Shown here: positions 63,244 through 64,000 of the stretch, piece after piece | Numbering within the stretch: the stretch's first letter is position 1 | How the letters are laid out: each line of letters opens with the position of its first letter | Assembly: GCA_046533095.1 (NCBI GenBank) | Contig: JAJQRA010000016.1 | Coordinates: forward strand, 44,490 to 108,489 | DNA: 64,000 nucleotides | Reading direction: 5' to 3' | DNA from: ZAX-1 sp046533095 | Lineage (GTDB): Bacteria > Bacillota > Clostridia > Lachnospirales > Lachnospiraceae | The notes under the pieces: generated by a model | Databases searched by the model: none | What the model was told of the DNA's origin: nothing | Seen by the model: the letters and a program-made list of their open reading frames with translations, nothing else | Position numbers and translations under genes: made by a program

Positions 63244-64000
63244 ATGATGGAACAGCAAAAAAAATATAAAATAGCAGTAGCTGGAATCGGCTATGTGGGC
63301 TTATCAAATGCAGTCCTTCTATCGCAGCACAATACCGTATATGCAGTTGATGTTTTGCCGGAGAAGGTGGATTTAATCAATCATAGGAAATCGCCAATCA
63401 TAGACCCTGAGATTGAAGATTTCTTAAAAACCAAGTTACTAGACTTAAAAGCAACAACCGATGAAAAAGAAGCATATGAAAACGCTGATTTTGTGATTAT
63501 AGCGACCCCTACCGATTATGACCCTGTAAAAAATTATTTTGATACGTCATCGGTAGAGGGCGTTATAAAGCAGGTGATGGCATACGGCTCTAAGGCGGTT
63601 ATGGTGGTAAAGTCAACCGTTCCGGTAGGTTTTACAGTGAAAGTAAGGGAACAGTATAAAACAGATAATATCCTCTTTAGCCCCGAATTTTTAAGGGAAG
63701 GGAAAGCACTATATGACAATCTTTACCCTTCCAGAATCATCGTCGGTATACCAAAGGACCAGAAAGCATTGGTAGAAGCCGGGAAAATATTCGCCCAATT
63801 GCTGCAGCAAGGTGCCTATAAAGAAGATATCGCTACGCTATTTATGGATGCAACGGAGGCGGAATCCGTAAAGCTGTTTGCCAATACATATTTGGCATTG
63901 CGTGTTTCATTTTTCAATGAATTGGATACCTATACGGAATTACGAGGGCTTGATACAAAGCAGATTATCGAAGGCATTGGACTAGACCCTAGAATCGGAA
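63244..64000 (+). CDS. ugd: UDP-glucose/UDP-sugar 6-dehydrogenase, cut by the window end
   Basis: The first 252 codons of a nucleotide-sugar dehydrogenase lie here and run off the right edge. The NAD site VAGIGYVGLSNAV, ATPTDYDP, VVKSTVPVGFT and SPEFLREGKALYDNLYPSRI are diagnostic. EAESVKLFANTYLALRVSFF starts the central helix, with substrate contacts ahead of the missing catalytic Cys. It would make UDP-glucuronate for a surface polymer. GGAG at 63235-63238 precedes paired ATGs at 63244 and 63247; either may be used. Confidence 0.93.
   Translation, partial: MMEQQKKYKIAVAGIGYVGLSNAVLLSQHNTVYAVDVLPEKVDLINHRKSPIIDPEIEDFLKTKLLDLKATTDEKEAYENADFVIIATPTDYDPVKNYFDTSSVEGVIKQVMAYGSKAVMVVKSTVPVGFTVKVREQYKTDNILFSPEFLREGKALYDNLYPSRIIVGIPKDQKALVEAGKIFAQLLQQGAYKEDIATLFMDATEAESVKLFANTYLALRVSFFNELDTYTELRGLDTKQIIEGIGLDPRIG

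Overview
The window looks like a chromosomal segment of a flagellated, low-GC Firmicute, most likely a Lachnospiraceae-type Clostridium relative. The evidence is the mbl-flgF-flgG order known from Bacillus mbl-flhO-flhP, the cdaA-cdaR-glmM operon, a ComF/YvyF pair, CDP-glycerol (teichoic-acid type) polymerases, extended -10 promoters and strong GGAGG ribosome binding sites. All intact genes lie on the + strand. I saw no rRNA, tRNA or CRISPR array.

Region 1 (1-26 kb) is a housekeeping core. It holds secA; a uvrB-uvrA pair behind a clear promoter with a LexA-type box; mbl followed by the flagellar rod genes flgF, flgG and a short FlgJ-like protein; recD2; a three-gene ABC importer of the TrpX/YtrX type; comF-yvyF; two membrane proteins of unknown role; cdaA-cdaR-glmM (c-di-AMP synthesis and entry into cell-wall precursors); an HPr protein; and a type-2 leuA.

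Region 2 (25.6-64 kb) is one very large surface-glycopolymer locus. It has dTDP-L-rhamnose genes (rfbD, rfbB, rfbA, rfbC). A first ABC exporter (Wzm plus Wzt with a C-terminal cargo domain) is followed by a large two-domain glycosyltransferase, a methyltransferase and a kinase-like protein that together resemble a split WbdD chain terminator. Next come an initiating sugar-phosphate transferase, four full-length CDP-glycerol transferases, and a second ABC exporter (TagG/TagH type). The rest is an acyltransferase, a DUF6020 membrane protein, a DPM-like transferase, a pyruvyltransferase/FrhB fusion, a flippase-like membrane protein, and a UDP-glucose dehydrogenase cut by the window edge. Together these would make, decorate and export at least two wall polymers: a rhamnose-containing polysaccharide and a glycerol-phosphate polymer. 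A decayed patch (53.8-55.4 kb) carries an IS256 transposase remnant, an Rpn-family tail and a broken amino-acid adenylation (DltA-like) gene.

The most unusual signal is structural. In region 2 many gene junctions carry their own private tandem duplication, with periods of 23, 36, 42, 44, 48, 62, 64 or 122 bp. Several units copy the last codons and stop, or the start codon and first codons, of the adjacent gene. This makes short upstream reading frames or echoes of gene tails. Separately, a dispersed leader family sharing a 3' end close to AAGTGTTCAATGCAAGGAGG supplies the ribosome binding site of at least five unrelated genes (flgF, cdaA, rfbB, rfbA and the methyltransferase).
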